Positions 17,904 to 29,847 of a stretch of 64,000 nucleotides of DNA are shown piece by piece (position 1 is the stretch's first letter; each line of letters starts with the position of its first letter). The notes below the pieces were generated by a model. The model was not told the origin of the DNA. It was given only the letters and a program-made list of their open reading frames with translations, and searched no databases. Position numbers and translations under genes: made by a program. The DNA comes from Erwinia typographi (GTDB lineage: Bacteria; Pseudomonadota; Gammaproteobacteria; Enterobacterales; Enterobacteriaceae). The DNA is taken from contig NZ_JRUQ01000049.1 in the NCBI RefSeq assembly GCF_000773975.1, positions 62,001 to 126,000 on the forward strand, written 5' to 3'.

Positions 17904-20351
17904 CTACAGCCGAATCGGTTTTATCCCCCAAATCTCATCGGCGTACTCCTGAATGGTTCTGTCTGAAGAGAAATAGCCCATGTTGGCAATATTCAGCAGC
18001 GCCTTGCGGGTCCATTCCTCAGGGTGACGATAAAGTTCATCCACCTTATCCTGCGTATCCACATAGCTGCGGTAGTCGGCCAGCAGCTGATAGTGGTCGC
18101 CAAGATTAACCAGCGAGTCAAAGATATTGCGGTAGCGGCCTGGCTCCTGCGGGCTGAACGCGCCGGTGGCAATCTGCGTCAGCGCCTGATGCAGTTCGGC
18201 ATCCTGCTCATAGATTTGGTGCGCGTAATAACCGTTGCTGCGCAGCGCCTCGACCTGTGGAGTGGTGTTACCGAAGATAAAGATATTCTCTTCACCGACG
18301 TGCTCCAGCATCTCGACGTTGGCGCCGTCCAGCGTGCCGATGGTCAGCGCGCCGTTGAGGGCGAATTTCATGTTGCTGGTTCCCGAAGCCTCGGTTCCCG
18401 CCAGTGAAATCTGCTCGGAGAGATCCGCTGCCGGAATGATGATCTGCGCCAGGCTAACGCTGTAGTTGGGAATAAACACCACCTTCAGCTTATTTTTCAC
18501 CAGCGGATCGCTGTTGATCACCTTCGCCACGTCGTTGATCAGATGAATAATGTGCTTCGCCATGTAGTAAGCCGAAGCGGCCTTACCGGCAAAAATGTTG
18601 ACGCGCGGCACCCAGTCCGCTTCAGGATCTTCCTTGATACGGTTGTAGCGGGTGATCACATGCAGCACGTTCAGCAGCTGGCGCTTATATTCGTGAATAC
18701 GCTTAATTTGCACGTCAAACAGCGCGTGCGGATCGACAACCACATCCATTTTCTGCGCAATATACTCAGCCAGCCGCTTTTTGTTATGCAGCTTGGCCGC
18801 GGTAATTTGCGCCAGAAAGCTAGGGTAATCAATATGCTGCTTTAGCTCATCCAGCTGGCTCAGCTCGGTGCGCCAGTTGCGGCCAATGGCCTCATCCAGC
18901 ACGCCGGACAGCGAAGGGTTAGCCAGCGCCAGCCAGCGACGAGGCGTCACGCCGTTGGTTTTATTACAGAAGCGGCCAGGGAACAGCGCGGCGAAATCAG
19001 CAAACAGGGACTGTACCATCAGGTTGGAATGCAGCTCAGACACGCCATTCACTTTGTGGCTGACCACCACGGCCAGCCAGGCCATGCGAACTTTTCGGCC
19101 GTTGTTCTCATCGATGATGGAAATGCGCGACTGCAAATCCCAGTCGTCCGGGTAATAGTCCTGAATGGTTTTCAGGAAGTAGTCATTGATGTCGAAAATA
19201 ATTTGCAGGTGGCGCGGCAGAATTTTGCCGATCATATCCACCGGCCAGGTTTCCAGCGCTTCCTGCATCAACGTGTGGTTGGTGTAGGAGAACACCTGAC
19301 AGGTGACCTCGAACGCATCATCCCAGTTATATTTGTGCTCATCGATCAGCAGGCGCATTAACTCCGGGATCGCCAGCACCGGGTGGGTATCGTTGAGGTG
19401 AATGGCGATTTTGTCGGCCAGGTTATCGAAGGTATGGTGCAGCGCCCAGTGGCGGCTGAGAATATCCTGCACCGTGGCGGAAACGAGGAAGTATTCCTGA
19501 CGCAGACGCAGCTCCCGCCCTGAATAGGTGGAGTCATCGGGATAGAGCACGCGGGAAACGTTTTCCGAATGGTTCTTATCCTCCACCGCCGCAAAATAAT
19601 CCCCCTGGTTGAATTTCCCCAGGTTGATTTCATTGCTGGCCTGGGCCGACCACAGCCGCAGGGTATTGGTGGCATCGGTATCGTAGCCAGGGATGATCTG
19701 ATCGTAGGCCATCGCCTGCACTTCTTCGGTTTCGAGCCAGCGTGAGCGGCTGCCCTCATGCTGGATCCGGCCGCCGAAGCGCACCTTGTAGCGGGTATTA
19801 AAACGCTGGAACTCCCAGGGATTGCCGTACTCCAGCCAGTAGTCCGGCGACTCGGCCTGGCGGCCATCGACAATATTCTGTTTAAACATGCCGTAGTCGT
19901 AGCGGATGCCGTAGCCGCGCCCCGGCAATCCTAAGGTCGCGAGGGAATCCAGAAAGCAGGCGGCCAGACGCCCTAACCCGCCGTTGCCCAACCCCGGATC
20001 GCTCTCTTCTTCAATCAGATCCTCCAGGTTGAACCCCATCTCCTCAAGCGCGGCCTGGGCATCGTCATAAATGCCCATTGCCAGCAGCGCGTTTGAAAGC
20101 GTCCTGCCGACCAGAAACTCCATCGACAGATAATAGACCTGGCGCACATCCTGGGAGAGCTGCGCACGGCTGGATCGCAGCCAGCGCTCCACCATCCGGT
20201 CACGTACCGCCAGCAGCGTGGCGTTCAGCCACTCGTGCTTGTTGGCGATTGAGGGGTCCTTGCCAATGGTAAACATCAGTTTATAGGCAATGGAGTGTTT
20301 CAGCGCGTCGACGCTGAGCGTGGGAGCGGTATAGGTGAAAGGTGCGTTCAT
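17904..20351 (-). CDS. glgP: Glycogen phosphorylase
   Basis: A PLP-dependent GT35 enzyme that shortens glycogen outer chains to glucose-1-phosphate. It has 815 residues, as in E. coli. Signatures include [19 protein letters not shown] and the PLP-lysine segment [17 protein letters not shown]. The frame extends upstream to 20495, but only the ATG at 20351 gives the family N-terminus [13 protein letters not shown], with GGGAAA 8-9 bases upstream. It is the last gene of glgBXCAP, 19 bases after glgA. Confidence 0.97.
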   Translation of the reverse strand: MNAPFTYTAPTLSVDALKHSIAYKLMFTIGKDPSIANKHEWLNATLLAVRDRMVERWLRSSRAQLSQDVRQVYYLSMEFLVGRTLSNALLAMGIYDDAQAALEEMGFNLEDLIEEESDPGLGNGGLGRLAACFLDSLATLGLPGRGYGIRYDYGMFKQNIVDGRQAESPDYWLEYGNPWEFQRFNTRYKVRFGGRIQHEGSRSRWLETEEVQAMAYDQIIPGYDTDATNTLRLWSAQASNEINLGKFNQGDYFAAVEDKNHSENVSRVLYPDDSTYSGRELRLRQEYFLVSATVQDILSRHWALHHTFDNLADKIAIHLNDTHPVLAIPELMRLLIDEHKYNWDDAFEVTCQVFSYTNHTLMQEALETWPVDMIGKILPRHLQIIFDINDYFLKTIQDYYPDDWDLQSRISIIDENNGRKVRMAWLAVVVSHKVNGVSELHSNLMVQSLFADFAALFPGRFCNKTNGVTPRRWLALANPSLSGVLDEAIGRNWRTELSQLDELKQHIDYPSFLAQITAAKLHNKKRLAEYIAQKMDVVVDPHALFDVQIKRIHEYKRQLLNVLHVITRYNRIKEDPEADWVPRVNIFAGKAASAYYMAKHIIHLINDVAKVINSDPLVKNKLKVVFIPNYSVSLAQIIIPAADLSEQISLAGTEASGTSNMKFALNGALTIGTLDGANVEMLEHVGEENIFIFGNTTPQVEALRSNGYYAHQIYEQDAELHQALTQIATGAFSPQEPGRYRNIFDSLVNLGDHYQLLADYRSYVDTQDKVDELYRHPEEWTRKALLNIANMGYFSSDRTIQEYADEIWGIKPIRL

Positions 20352-20370
20352 ATCAAATTTCCCATAGCCA

Positions 20371-21804
20371 TTACAACAGTCGTTGATAGAGATCGCGGTA
20401 GGCCACGGCGGCCACCTGCCAGCTAAAATCCATCCCCATCGCCTGGCGTTGCACATAGCGCCAAAGTGAAGGACGGGACCACAGAACAAAGGCACGGCGA
20501 ATTGCCCTCAGTAAAGACCAGGCGTTGCTGTCCTCAAACACAAACCCGCTGGCCATGCCGTCAGCAAGGTTCTCCAGCGAACTATCGTTAACCGTATCCG
20601 CCAGCCCGCCGGTACGCCTGACCAGCGGCAGCGTACCGTACTTCAGACCATAGAGCTGGGTCAGGCCGCAGGGCTCAAAGCGGCTTGGCACCATAATGAT
20701 ATCGGCCCCGCCCATGATGCGATGCGAAAAAGCTTCGTGGTAGCCAATTTGCACGCCAACCTGACCAGGATACTCGGCAGCAGCGGCAAGAAATCCCTGT
20801 TGCAGCACCGCATCGCCAGCGCCCAGCAGCACCAGCTGTCCGCCCTGCTCCAGCAGGCCCGGCAGCGCTTCCAGCACCAGGTCCAGCCCTTTTTGCCTGG
20901 TCAGGCGGCTGACCACGGCAAACACCGGCACCTTGTCATCAATTTTCAGGCCCATGGTTATCTGCAGCTGGCGCTTGTTCTCCACCTTAGCATCCAGCAC
21001 GTCGCGATTGTATCGCGCCGTCAGCAGCAGGTCCTGCGCCGGGTCCCAAATCGTCGGATCAACCCCGTTCAGGATGCCGGTCAGCCTGCCCTCCAGCTGG
21101 CGCTGGCGCAGCAGATCCTCCATGCCGTAGCCAAATTCGGGGAGCGTTATCTCACGAGCATAAGTCGGGCTGACGGCAGTAATATGATCGGCATAAAACA
21201 GGCCCGCCTTCAGGTATGAGATCTGATTATAGAATTCCAGACCGTGCATGTTGAAAAAGGACCAGGGAAGCTGGATCTGTTCCAGATGATGTGCGGAGAA
21301 CAGCCCCTGATAAGCCAGGTTGTGTACGGTGAACACCGACTTTGCCGGCCTTCCTCTGGCTGCAAGGTAGGCACAGGCCAGCCCCGCGTGCCAGTCGTGC
21401 GCATGAACCACCTCAGGCCGCCAGTACGGATCCAGCCCGCAGGCAATTTCACAACCCATCCAGCCCAGTAAGGCAAAACGGAGGTAGTTATCCGTATAGG
21501 CAAACTGTGACTCGTCGTGATAGGGGCTGCCGGGCCGATCGTACAAGCCCGGCGCGTCGATCAGGTAAATCCCCACGCCATTGAATTGCCCATAGTGCAG
21601 CTCAACGTAGCCCGCGAACGTTTGCAGCCTTGCCACGACCTGCGTATCGGCGATCCCTTTTTTCAAATCAGGGAAACCCGGTAGCAGCACTCTGGTATCA
21701 ATGCCTTCTGCAATTTGCGCCGCAGGTAATGCCCCAACAACATCAGCAAGCCCGCCGGTTTTCAGCAGCGGGAAAATTTCTGAACAGACATGTAAAACCT
21801 GCAT
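20371..21804 (-). CDS. glgA: Glycogen synthase (ADP-glucose)
   Basis: A GT5 glycosyltransferase that adds glucose from ADP-glucose to the non-reducing end of glycogen. It has 477 residues, equal to E. coli. The ADP-glucose-binding [13 protein letters not shown] has Lys15, and the C-terminal GT-B domain shows [21 protein letters not shown]. It is fourth in the glg operon. It lies 81 bases after glgC, the largest gap in the operon, with no obvious promoter or terminator in it. Confidence 0.97.
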   Translation of the reverse strand: MQVLHVCSEIFPLLKTGGLADVVGALPAAQIAEGIDTRVLLPGFPDLKKGIADTQVVARLQTFAGYVELHYGQFNGVGIYLIDAPGLYDRPGSPYHDESQFAYTDNYLRFALLGWMGCEIACGLDPYWRPEVVHAHDWHAGLACAYLAARGRPAKSVFTVHNLAYQGLFSAHHLEQIQLPWSFFNMHGLEFYNQISYLKAGLFYADHITAVSPTYAREITLPEFGYGMEDLLRQRQLEGRLTGILNGVDPTIWDPAQDLLLTARYNRDVLDAKVENKRQLQITMGLKIDDKVPVFAVVSRLTRQKGLDLVLEALPGLLEQGGQLVLLGAGDAVLQQGFLAAAAEYPGQVGVQIGYHEAFSHRIMGGADIIMVPSRFEPCGLTQLYGLKYGTLPLVRRTGGLADTVNDSSLENLADGMASGFVFEDSNAWSLLRAIRRAFVLWSRPSLWRYVQRQAMGMDFSWQVAAVAYRDLYQRLL

Positions 21805-21885
21805 TATCGGCTCCTTTACTGTGTGCTGACGCGGTCCTCCGCATCAAAAACTTGCCCATTCCGACCTGACTGCTTTTTAATGTGA

Positions 21886-23175
21886 TTAATTACGCCAGCC
21901 CAGCCTGGCCAGCATGGATCGCGTCACCAGCACAATCCCCTCTTCCGAACGGTAGAAACGCCGCGCGTCGTCATCGGGATTCTCTCCGATTACCGTTCCT
22001 TCAGGCAGTTCGCAGGCGCGGTCAATCACGCAGCGGCGCAGGCGACAGGAGCGTCCCACGATCACATCCGGCGAAAGAACCGAGGATTCGATATTGCAGA
22101 ATGAGTTGATTCGCACGCGTGAAAACAGTATCGAGTTCACCACCACCGAGCCGGAGATAATGCAGCCGCCCGACACCAGCGAATTCATGGTCATACCGTG
22201 ACTGCCCGAACGATCCTGCACAAACTTCGCCGGCGGCAGCGGCTCCATATAGGTGCGGATCGGCCAGTCGCGATCGTACATATCCAGCTCTGGCGTGACG
22301 GAGGCAAGATCGAGGTTAGCCTTCCAATAGGCTTCGAGCGTGCCGACATCGCGCCAGTATGGCGGAGAAGACTCATCGCTTTGTACACAAGAGAGGCTGA
22401 AGGAGTGCGCCAGCGCCTCGCCGGTTTCCACCACCTTCGGTAAAATGTCCTTGCCGAAATCGTGATTTGACCCGGGATTCTTCATATCCTCTTCCAGCAG
22501 CTCATAGAGATAGTCTGCGGTAAAAGCATAGATGCCCATGCTTGCCAGCGCCTGGGTTTGATCGCCTGGCATAGACGGCGGATCGGCCGGTTTTTCAAGA
22601 AACTCGACCACTTTGTTGTCGTCGTTGACGGCCATTACGCCGAAGGCGCTGGCCTCTTCAATCGGCACCGGCAGGCAGGCAATGGTGCACCTGGCCTCAT
22701 TCTCCACATGATCGAGCAGCATCCGCGAATAGTCCATTTTGTAGATATGGTCGCCCGCAAGGATCACGATATATTTCGCCTGATAACGACGAATAATGTC
22801 GAGGTTCTGGGTGACCGCGTCGGCCGTACCGCGATACCAGTGTTCCGTTGAGAGCCGCTGCTGCGCGGGAAGCAAATCGACAAACTCGTTCATCTCTTCG
22901 TTGAGGAAGGACCAGCCGCGCTGAATGTGCTGCACCAGCGTATGGGACTGGTACTGGGTGATCACCGCGATGCGGCGGATCCCCGAGTTCAGGCAGTTCG
23001 ACAGGGCAAAATCGATAATGCGAAATTTGCCGCCGAAGTGGACGGCTGGCTTGGCGCGTTTGGCGGTAAGATCTTTTAACCGGGTGCCACGTCCACCGGC
23101 CAGGATGAGGGCTACAGTTTGCGTCGGCAATTGTCTTGCCAGCATCAGGGGATCGTTCTTCTCTGATTTGATCAT
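21886..23175 (-). CDS. glgC: Glucose-1-phosphate adenylyltransferase
   Basis: The committed step of glycogen synthesis: ATP and glucose-1-phosphate give ADP-glucose and pyrophosphate. It is allosterically activated by fructose-1,6-bisphosphate and inhibited by AMP in enterics. It has 429 residues (E. coli 431). The nucleotide loop [10 protein letters not shown] is followed by Lys39, the E. coli activator-site lysine. The sugar-phosphate site [13 protein letters not shown] and a C-terminal left-handed beta-helix ([16 protein letters not shown]) are present. It starts 12 bases after glgX. Confidence 0.97.
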   Translation of the reverse strand: MIKSEKNDPLMLARQLPTQTVALILAGGRGTRLKDLTAKRAKPAVHFGGKFRIIDFALSNCLNSGIRRIAVITQYQSHTLVQHIQRGWSFLNEEMNEFVDLLPAQQRLSTEHWYRGTADAVTQNLDIIRRYQAKYIVILAGDHIYKMDYSRMLLDHVENEARCTIACLPVPIEEASAFGVMAVNDDNKVVEFLEKPADPPSMPGDQTQALASMGIYAFTADYLYELLEEDMKNPGSNHDFGKDILPKVVETGEALAHSFSLSCVQSDESSPPYWRDVGTLEAYWKANLDLASVTPELDMYDRDWPIRTYMEPLPPAKFVQDRSGSHGMTMNSLVSGGCIISGSVVVNSILFSRVRINSFCNIESSVLSPDVIVGRSCRLRRCVIDRACELPEGTVIGENPDDDARRFYRSEEGIVLVTRSMLARLGWRN

Positions 23176-23187
23176 GTCTGACTCCTG

Positions 23188-25173
23188 TTATGATTGCTTT
23201 TGGAACACGCACACACCGTGCGCTGGTCCATGCCAGACAGTTATAAGGATCGGGTTATCATCCCCGGCGAAGGGCGGAATGGCGTGCCATTGCCCCTGAG
23301 GCAGTACTAAATCGCACACTTCTTCGGTGGCGTTAAGCGTGATTAACCAGTTCTCCGACAGGCGAATTTGCAGGCGGCGCGCTCCCTGCTGCCACTCCTC
23401 TGCGCTTAGCGGCTGGCCGTTCGGGCCCAGCCACGCTACGTTTCCATCCCCTTCCTGCCACCAGCGATCGTTCTGCAGCGCAGGGATCTTTTTGCGCAGA
23501 TGGATCAAAGCGGCAGTGAAGTTAAACAGCCCGCTGTCGTTATTTTCCCAGTCGAGCCAGGTCAATTCGTTATCCTGACAGTAGGCGTTATTGTTGCCGT
23601 GCTGGCTGTGGCTGTGTTCGTCTCCGGCCAGCAGCATCGGCGTTCCCTGAGCCAGCAGCAGCGTGGTCAGCATCGCATGGACGCTGCGGCGGCGGTGTTC
23701 GGCCACCAGCAGCGGCGCGTTCAGCCCCTCTACGCCGTGGTTATGGCTGTAATTGCTGTTGTTGCCGTCGCGATTATCTTCCCCGTTGGCTTCATTGTGT
23801 TTATCGTTAAAGCTGACCACGTCGCACAGGGTGAAGCCGTCGTGGGCCGTCACCAGGTTGATGCTGGAGGAAGGCGGCCTTCCGGCCTGCTGGAAAAGAT
23901 CGCTGGAGGCGGCAAAGCGCCTCGCGAACTCGCCGTTAGCGATATCGCCATACAGCCAGAAGCGCCGGACGACATCGCGGAAATGGTCGTTCCATTCGGC
24001 AAACGGCGGTGGGAAATTCCCGACCTGATAGCCGCCGGGGCCAATATCCCAGGGTTCGGCAATCATCTTGCACTCAGACAGCACGGGATCGGCCGCCAGC
24101 GCCTGAAACAGCTCGGCGTCCCGCCGGTATTCGGGCGTCCGACCCAGCACGGTGGCAAGATCGAAGCGAAAGCCGTCAACGTGGCACTCTTCCACCCAGT
24201 AGCGCAGGCAGTCCAGCGTCCAGGTCATGACCTGCGGGTGGCTGATGTTCAGCGTGTTGCCACAGCCGGTCCAGTTCTGGTATTCACCCCGCTCGCTAAG
24301 CCAGTAGTAGCTTTTGTTGTCCACGCCGCGTTTTGACAGGGTTGGCCCGGTCTCTTCAAGCTCCGCCGTATGGTTGAATACCACGTCGAGGATCACTTCA
24401 ATCCCCGCAGCATGAAGCGCCTTTACCGCCTTCTGAAACTCATTCCGGGGGTGAACGCCGTTGACGCCAGACGCATAGCGCGCGTCCAGCGCATAGGGCG
24501 CCAGCGGGTTATAGCCCCAGTAATTGCTCAGCCCCAGCCGCAGCAGGCGCGGCTCATGGGCAAAAAAGGCCACCGGCAGCAGCTCCAGGCTGGTAATACC
24601 CAGCCGTTTGAAATAGCTGATCATCACCGGATGCCCCAGCGCCATGTAGGTGCCCTGAATCTCCGGTGGAATGCCGGGGTGGCGCTTCGTCAGGCCGCGA
24701 ACGTGCGCTTCATACAGCACCGTAGATCCCCATGGCACGCGCGGAGGCTTGTCGTCTTCCCAATCAAAGTCGTCGGCCAGCACCACGCTCTTTGGCGCAA
24801 CGGGCGCGCTGTCCTCGGTATTCATTTCAGTTTCCCCGCACTGAAAACGCGGGTCATCGGGGACTTCGCCCTCCACTTCCCGGGCGCAGGGATCGACCAG
24901 CAGCTTGTGGGGATTAAAGCGGTGCCCGGTTTCCGGCTGCCAGGGGCCATACACCCGGTAGCCGTAGCGCTGCCCCGGCTTGATGGCGTTCAGATAGCCG
25001 TGCCAGACATCTCCGGTGCGGCCGGGTAAGTCCATCCTGGTTTCCCTGCCCTGCTCATCGAACAGGCAGAGTTCAACCCGTTCGGCATGTTGGGAGAACA
25101 GGGTGAAATTCACCCCTTTGCCGTCATAGGTCGCGCCCGCAGGCGTGGCTTTTCCGGGACGCAGCGGGCTCAT
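23188..25173 (-). CDS. glgX: Glycogen debranching enzyme
   Basis: A GH13 isoamylase-type enzyme that removes the short alpha-1,6 branches left on phosphorylase-limited glycogen. It has 661 residues (E. coli 657). The N-terminal CBM48-type beta domain is followed by the catalytic barrel with [12 protein letters not shown], the nucleophile Asp in [12 protein letters not shown], the acid Glu in IAEPWD, and [10 protein letters not shown]. It overlaps the glgB stop by 4 bases (ATGA), which indicates translational coupling. Confidence 0.97.
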   Translation of the reverse strand: MSPLRPGKATPAGATYDGKGVNFTLFSQHAERVELCLFDEQGRETRMDLPGRTGDVWHGYLNAIKPGQRYGYRVYGPWQPETGHRFNPHKLLVDPCAREVEGEVPDDPRFQCGETEMNTEDSAPVAPKSVVLADDFDWEDDKPPRVPWGSTVLYEAHVRGLTKRHPGIPPEIQGTYMALGHPVMISYFKRLGITSLELLPVAFFAHEPRLLRLGLSNYWGYNPLAPYALDARYASGVNGVHPRNEFQKAVKALHAAGIEVILDVVFNHTAELEETGPTLSKRGVDNKSYYWLSERGEYQNWTGCGNTLNISHPQVMTWTLDCLRYWVEECHVDGFRFDLATVLGRTPEYRRDAELFQALAADPVLSECKMIAEPWDIGPGGYQVGNFPPPFAEWNDHFRDVVRRFWLYGDIANGEFARRFAASSDLFQQAGRPPSSSINLVTAHDGFTLCDVVSFNDKHNEANGEDNRDGNNSNYSHNHGVEGLNAPLLVAEHRRRSVHAMLTTLLLAQGTPMLLAGDEHSHSQHGNNNAYCQDNELTWLDWENNDSGLFNFTAALIHLRKKIPALQNDRWWQEGDGNVAWLGPNGQPLSAEEWQQGARRLQIRLSENWLITLNATEEVCDLVLPQGQWHAIPPFAGDDNPILITVWHGPAHGVCVFQKQS

Positions 25174-27356
25174 GTCGCCTCCCTGGCTAGCCAGACGGTC
25201 GACAGCGGCGGCAGCGTCATGCTGACGGAGTGCTCACGATTGTGGCTGGGGTGCGCCTCGCTGTGGATCGCGCCCTGATTGCCCGTATTGCTGCCGTGGT
25301 AGTACCCGGAGTCGGTGTTGAGCACTTCCCGCCAGCTGCCAGCGCCGGTAACGCCAAAACGGTAGTGCTCACGGGTAACCGGGGTAAAGTTGCTGACCAC
25401 CATCAGTTCGTTGCCGTCACGATCGCGGCGGACAAAGACAAACACCGAATTTTCAAAGTCATCCACCACCAGCCACTCAAAGCCCATCGGATCGAAGTCC
25501 AGCTGATAGAGCGCAGGATGAGCGCGGTAGGTATGGTTCAGGTCGCGCACCAGCCGCTGTACGCCGTGGTGCCAGTTGTCCTGCCCTTCAAGCAGATGCC
25601 AGTCCAGGCTGACGTCATGGTTCCACTCTTTGCCCTGGGCGAATTCGTTACCCATAAACAGCAGCTTTTTACCGGGGAAGGCGAACAGCCAGCCGTAGTA
25701 AGCCCGCAGATTGGCAAACTTCTGCCAGGCATCGCCCGGCATGCGATCCAGGATAGAACGCTTGCCGTGCACCACCTCGTCATGGGACAGCGGCAGCACA
25801 AAGTTCTCGGTCGAGTTGTAGAGCATACCGAAGGTCATATTGTTGTGATGATGCTTGCGGTAGACCGGATCCAGCTTCATATAATCCAGGGTGTCGTGCA
25901 TCCAGCCCAGGTTCCACTTGTACCAGAAGCCCAGGCCGCCCATTTCCTGCGGGCGCGAGACGCCGGGGAAATCCGTTGATTCTTCCGCCACGGTAATCGA
26001 ACCCGGCGCCGCCGTGCCAAGCGCACGGTTGGTGTAACGTAGAAAGGCGATAGCTTCCAGATTCTCTCTGCCACCCAGGTGATTAGGCACCCACTCCCCC
26101 TCGGCGCGGCTGTAGTCGCGGTAGATCATTGATGCCACCGCATCTACGCGCAGCCCGTCAATGCCAAAGCGTTCAATCCAGTAGAGCGCGTTACCGGCGA
26201 GATAGTTGCTGACCTCGCGGCGGCCGAAGTTATAAATCAGCGTGTTCCAGTCCTGGTGGTAACCCTGGCGCGGGTCGCCGTGCTCATACAGTTCGGTGCC
26301 ATCAAATTTAGCCAGCGCAAAATCATCGGAAGGGAAATGGCCTGGCACCCAGTCCAGCAGCACATTCAGCCCGGCCTCGTGAGCGGCGGCGACAAAATTA
26401 CGAAACTCATCGCGGGTGCCGAAGCGCCGGGTGGGGGCGTACAGTCCGGTAGGCTGGTAGCCCCAGCTGCCGTCAAACGGGTGCTCGTTGACCGGCATCA
26501 GCTCAAGGTGGGTAAACCCCATCTCTTTTGCATAGGGCACCAGTTGCTCGGCCAGTTCTTTGTAGCTCAGCCAGAAGTTGTTATCGGTGTGGCGACGCCA
26601 GGAACCAAGGTGCACTTCGTAAATCGATATCGGCGCGTCGAAATCATTGGCTCGCCTGCGGGCTTCCGGCATCTCCATTTTGGGGGGAATGCCGCAGATC
26701 ATCGACGCGCTGTCCGGGCGCATTTGCGCTTCAAAAGCATAGGGGTCAGATTTCAGGCGCAGTTGCCCCTGCTGGTCGATTATTTCGAATTTATACAGTT
26801 GGCCCTGCACGGCACCAGGAACAAAGAGTTCCCACACGCCGATTTCCTGACGGAATCGCATCGGATGGCGGCGTCCGTCCCAGAAATTAAAATCGCCCAC
26901 TACCGAGACACGCTGCGCGTTCGGCGCCCAGACAGAGAAGCGAGTGCCGATCACGCCATCAATCACATCGGCATGTGCGCCCATGGTTTCATAGGGACGA
27001 AGGTGAGTGCCTTCCGCCAACAGCCAGCTGTCCATTTCGGCCAGCAGCGGGCCAAACCGGTAGGCATCATCGATCAGGTTTTGCTGGCCGTGCCAGGTGA
27101 CGGCCAGCTGATAGCGGAAAGGATTTTTACGCCTTGGCACCACACCGTGGAAGAAACCGCGGGAGTCGAGACATTCAAGCTGTGCGCATTTTCGGCCGGT
27201 ATTGGTTTCAATCACCCAAACTTCAGTAGCATCCGGCAACATCGCCCGCACTTCCAGGCCGGAAGCGGTCTGGTGCATACCAAGGAGCGAAAAAGGGTCC
27301 GCATAGTGACCAGAAAGTAATTCATTAATAAGCCGACGATCCATAAGCTCGGACAT
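25170..27356 (-). CDS. glgB: 1,4-alpha-glucan branching enzyme
   Basis: It makes the alpha-1,6 branches of glycogen. It is a GH13 enzyme of 728 residues, the same as E. coli, when started at the ATG at 27356 ([14 protein letters not shown]). An ATG at 27395 would add 13 residues with no family match. The protein has two N-terminal CBM48-type domains, then the barrel with the nucleophile Asp in [11 protein letters not shown] (near 405) and the acid Glu in AEEST (near 458), and [10 protein letters not shown]. It is the first gene of glgBXCAP. Its promoter must lie in the long gap up to asd. Confidence 0.97.
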   Translation of the reverse strand: MSELMDRRLINELLSGHYADPFSLLGMHQTASGLEVRAMLPDATEVWVIETNTGRKCAQLECLDSRGFFHGVVPRRKNPFRYQLAVTWHGQQNLIDDAYRFGPLLAEMDSWLLAEGTHLRPYETMGAHADVIDGVIGTRFSVWAPNAQRVSVVGDFNFWDGRRHPMRFRQEIGVWELFVPGAVQGQLYKFEIIDQQGQLRLKSDPYAFEAQMRPDSASMICGIPPKMEMPEARRRANDFDAPISIYEVHLGSWRRHTDNNFWLSYKELAEQLVPYAKEMGFTHLELMPVNEHPFDGSWGYQPTGLYAPTRRFGTRDEFRNFVAAAHEAGLNVLLDWVPGHFPSDDFALAKFDGTELYEHGDPRQGYHQDWNTLIYNFGRREVSNYLAGNALYWIERFGIDGLRVDAVASMIYRDYSRAEGEWVPNHLGGRENLEAIAFLRYTNRALGTAAPGSITVAEESTDFPGVSRPQEMGGLGFWYKWNLGWMHDTLDYMKLDPVYRKHHHNNMTFGMLYNSTENFVLPLSHDEVVHGKRSILDRMPGDAWQKFANLRAYYGWLFAFPGKKLLFMGNEFAQGKEWNHDVSLDWHLLEGQDNWHHGVQRLVRDLNHTYRAHPALYQLDFDPMGFEWLVVDDFENSVFVFVRRDRDGNELMVVSNFTPVTREHYRFGVTGAGSWREVLNTDSGYYHGSNTGNQGAIHSEAHPSHNREHSVSMTLPPLSTVWLAREAT

Positions 27357-27631
27357 ATCTTTCTTCCCGTGATGGATGGCAGGCGACGTCTTCATCCCGA
27401 AGAAAAAGGTGAGAAGCGCGCTGCTCTTTATTGAACCAAAAGCACGCTGACGGGAAAGGTACCCATCCTGTGCGAAAACTGCCGCAGTGCGGCAACCTGA
27501 TCGGATAACTCAGCAACGTTTCGGGTCGTGTCCACTCATCAGTTTCAGCCCGTTATGTTCCAGTGATATTTTTAAGCATAGCCAGGCCGCCATTAAAGCC
27601 AGCACCGAAAACATAAAAATATGCCTTTCAG

Positions 27632-27652
27632 ATCAAACTTTCGTAGTTTGAT
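27632..27652. promoter_or_regulatory. Perfect inverted repeat upstream of glgB
   Basis: The 8-bp arms ATCAAACT (27632-27639) and AGTTTGAT (27645-27652) flank TTCGT. It lies about 280 bases before the glgB start, in an A/T-rich stretch. There is no T-tract on either side, so it looks more like a protein-binding site than a terminator. The binding factor is unknown. Confidence 0.5.
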
Positions 27653-27782
27653 GGCAGCCAAGGCGGAAAAGCGCAGGGGGAAAGGGTGAAATGACGCGCT
27701 ATGGGCAGGTTCAGGGGGCGAAATGGGGAGGAGGAAAGAAGGTTATCGGGAGATTGCGTGCCGGGTGGCAAAGGTCTTGAAG

Positions 27783-27811
27783 GGGCCGGGATCAGCCTGT
27801 CCACCCGGCCC
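27783..27811 (-). terminator. Probable terminator hairpin of asd
   Basis: GGGCCGGG (27783-27790) pairs with CCCGGCCC (27804-27811). On the minus strand it lies about 45 bases after the asd stop and is followed by a short pyrimidine run. A second pair, AGCCCCT and AGGGGCT (27818-27848 region), lies between it and asd. Termination strength is uncertain. Confidence 0.45.
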
Positions 27812-27855
27812 TTCCAGCCCCTCAGCAGCCGCGTTGCCGCCAGGGGCTTTGGGGT

Positions 27856-28965
27856 TTAGCCCACCAGCAGACGCAGCATACGGCGCAGAGGCTCCGCTGC
27901 GCCCCACAGCAGCTGATCGCCGACGGTAAAGGCGGAGAGATACTCCGGCCCCATATTCAGCTTGCGCAGGCGACCCACCGGCGTTTTCAGCGTGCCGGTC
28001 ACCGCCGCAGGCGTCAGCTCGCGCATGGTCAGCTCGCGATCGTTCGGGACAACCTGCACCCAGTCGTTGTGCGAGGCCAGCAGCTGTTCGACGTCCTTCA
28101 GCGGCAGATCTTTTTTCAGCTTCAGCGTAAAGGCCTGGCTGTGGCAGCGCAGCGCGCCAACGCGGACGCAGAGACCGTCTACCGGAATGGTGGCCGCAGG
28201 CTGCAAAATTTTGTTGGTTTCCGCCTGCCCTTTCCACTCTTCCCGGCTCTGGCCGTTCTCAAGCTGCTTGTCGATCCACGGAATCAAACTGCCGGCCAGC
28301 GGCACGCCGAAGTTATCGGTCGGCAGTACGCCGCTACGGCCCATCTCGGTGACTTTACGCTCAATGTCGAGGATGGCAGAAGCCGGGTTTTGCAGCTCTT
28401 TCGCCACATGGTTGTGCAGCATACCCATCTGGGTCAGCAGCTCGCGCATATGGCGTGCGCCGCCGCCGGAGGCAGCCTGATAGGTAGCGACCGAAGCCCA
28501 CTCCACCAGATTGTTGGCAAACAGGCCGCCTAGCGACATCAGCATCAGGCTGACCGTACAGTTACCGCCAGCAAAGGTCTTAATGCCCTGGTCCAGCCCC
28601 TGCTGGATAACGTGGTGGTTAACCGGGTCGAGGATGATCAGCGCATCGTCATTCATACGCAGCGTGGAAGCGGCGTCAATCCAGTAGCCCTGCCAGCCCG
28701 AAGCCCGCAGTTTTGGATAGATTTCAGTGGTATAATCGCCACCCTGACAGGTGATGATAATATCCAGCGCCCTCAGCGCCTCAAGGCTATACGCGTCCTG
28801 TAGGGTTCCGGCAGACTGACCGCCAAACTCAGGGGCTGGCTGGCCGTGCTGCGAAGTCGAAAAGAAGACCGGGCGAATGACATCAAAATCGCGCTCTTCC
28901 ACCATGCGCTGCATGAGAACGGAGCCAACCATGCCGCGCCAACCGATAAGTCCTACTGATTTCAT
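27856..28965 (-). CDS. asd: Aspartate-semialdehyde dehydrogenase
   Basis: It reduces aspartyl-4-phosphate to aspartate-4-semialdehyde with NADPH, the branch point to diaminopimelate, lysine, threonine and methionine. It has 369 residues (E. coli 367). The N-terminal NADP motif is [13 protein letters not shown], and the catalytic Cys136 lies in [29 protein letters not shown] holds the substrate-binding residues. It stands alone between glgB and yhgN, as in E. coli. Confidence 0.97.
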   Translation of the reverse strand: MKSVGLIGWRGMVGSVLMQRMVEERDFDVIRPVFFSTSQHGQPAPEFGGQSAGTLQDAYSLEALRALDIIITCQGGDYTTEIYPKLRASGWQGYWIDAASTLRMNDDALIILDPVNHHVIQQGLDQGIKTFAGGNCTVSLMLMSLGGLFANNLVEWASVATYQAASGGGARHMRELLTQMGMLHNHVAKELQNPASAILDIERKVTEMGRSGVLPTDNFGVPLAGSLIPWIDKQLENGQSREEWKGQAETNKILQPAATIPVDGLCVRVGALRCHSQAFTLKLKKDLPLKDVEQLLASHNDWVQVVPNDRELTMRELTPAAVTGTLKTPVGRLRKLNMGPEYLSAFTVGDQLLWGAAEPLRRMLRLLVG

Positions 28966-29178
28966 GTTGCACCTGCTGCAGGCCGCTAGCTTGCCCGGCC
29001 GTGTTGCGGAGGGGCGGCGGAAGTCCGGCCTGACCTGTTAAAGTTATAAGAAAGAAGTATGGTTAACACCTTACAAAATGCTGGAAAAGTGGCAAGTGAA
29101 TTAAATCGATTACCGGCATTATTTTAGCAATGCGGCTTATAACGTGCAGCCAACGGCACGAATCTGAGAAGAATAGCG
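28966..29178. promoter_or_regulatory. asd-yhgN divergent promoter region
   Basis: 213 bases between divergent genes. On the minus strand a TATAAC-like -10 (29044-29049) lies in an A/T-rich stretch suited to asd. No clear operator or riboswitch-type structure was recognised. Confidence 0.35.
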
Positions 29179-29772
29179 ATGACTGAAATGATCTCAGCAA
29201 CAGTATTATTGTTGCTTATTATGGACCCACTGGGCAATTTACCGATTTTTATGTCGGTTTTGAAGCATCTGGAGCCAAAACGTCGCCGGATGGTGCTAAT
29301 CCGCGAGATGCTGATTGCGCTGGTGATCATGCTGCTGTTTTTGTTCGCCGGAGAAAAAATTCTCGCCTTTCTCAACCTGCGTACGGAAACCGTTTCAATC
29401 TCTGGCGGAATTATCCTGTTCCTGATCGCCATTAAGATGATTTTCCCGTCCAGTGAAAGCAGCAGTAGCGGCCTGTCCGCCGGGGAAGAACCGTTCCTGG
29501 TGCCGCTGGCGATCCCGCTGGTTGCTGGTCCTTCGCTGCTGGCGACCCTGATGCTGCTCTCGCACCAGTATCCCGGGCAAATGTCGCATCTGGTTGGCGC
29601 ACTGCTTATCGCCTGGGGCGCAACGGTGGTGATCCTGCTGCTCTCAGGCATGTTTCTGCGGCTGCTGGGTGAGAAAGGCGTCAATGCGCTGGAGCGGTTA
29701 ATGGGGCTGATCCTGATTATGCTCGCCACGCAGATGTTCCTGGACGGCATCAGGGCCTATCTGAAGATTTAA
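29179..29772 (+). CDS. yhgN: MarC-family inner-membrane protein YhgN
   Basis: A MarC/UPF0056 integral membrane protein of 197 residues, the same as E. coli, with about six hydrophobic helices. The N-terminal LLLIMDPLGNLPIFMSVLKH is the family hallmark, repeated in form by FLVPLAIPLVAGPSLLATLM in the second half. The function is unknown; the early link of MarC to antibiotic resistance was not borne out. It is followed by a shared terminator. Confidence 0.93.
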   Translation: MTEMISATVLLLLIMDPLGNLPIFMSVLKHLEPKRRRMVLIREMLIALVIMLLFLFAGEKILAFLNLRTETVSISGGIILFLIAIKMIFPSSESSSSGLSAGEEPFLVPLAIPLVAGPSLLATLMLLSHQYPGQMSHLVGALLIAWGATVVILLLSGMFLRLLGEKGVNALERLMGLILIMLATQMFLDGIRAYLKI

Positions 29773-29776
29773 AGAA

Positions 29777-29812
29777 AAAGGCCCAGCGCGGCGGAGAACC
29801 GGCTGGGCCTTT
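29777..29812. terminator. Bidirectional terminator between yhgN and gntU
   Basis: AAAGGCCCAGC (29777-29787) pairs with GCTGGGCCTTT (29802-29812). An A-run precedes it. It serves the convergent yhgN and gntU. Confidence 0.85.
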
Positions 29813-29847
29813 CAGCGGCTGCAAAACGTTATCTGCCTTGCGTCACC

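Larger units (their letters stand above)
27357..27855. other. glgB upstream / asd downstream intergenic region
   Basis: About 500 bases with no convincing gene. It must hold the glgB promoter(s), reading leftward, and the end of the asd transcript. Two structured elements are visible and listed separately: an inverted repeat at 27632-27652 and a G+C-rich hairpin at 27783-27811. The base composition around 27540-27660 is more A/T-rich than the flanks, as expected for promoters. Confidence 0.6.
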
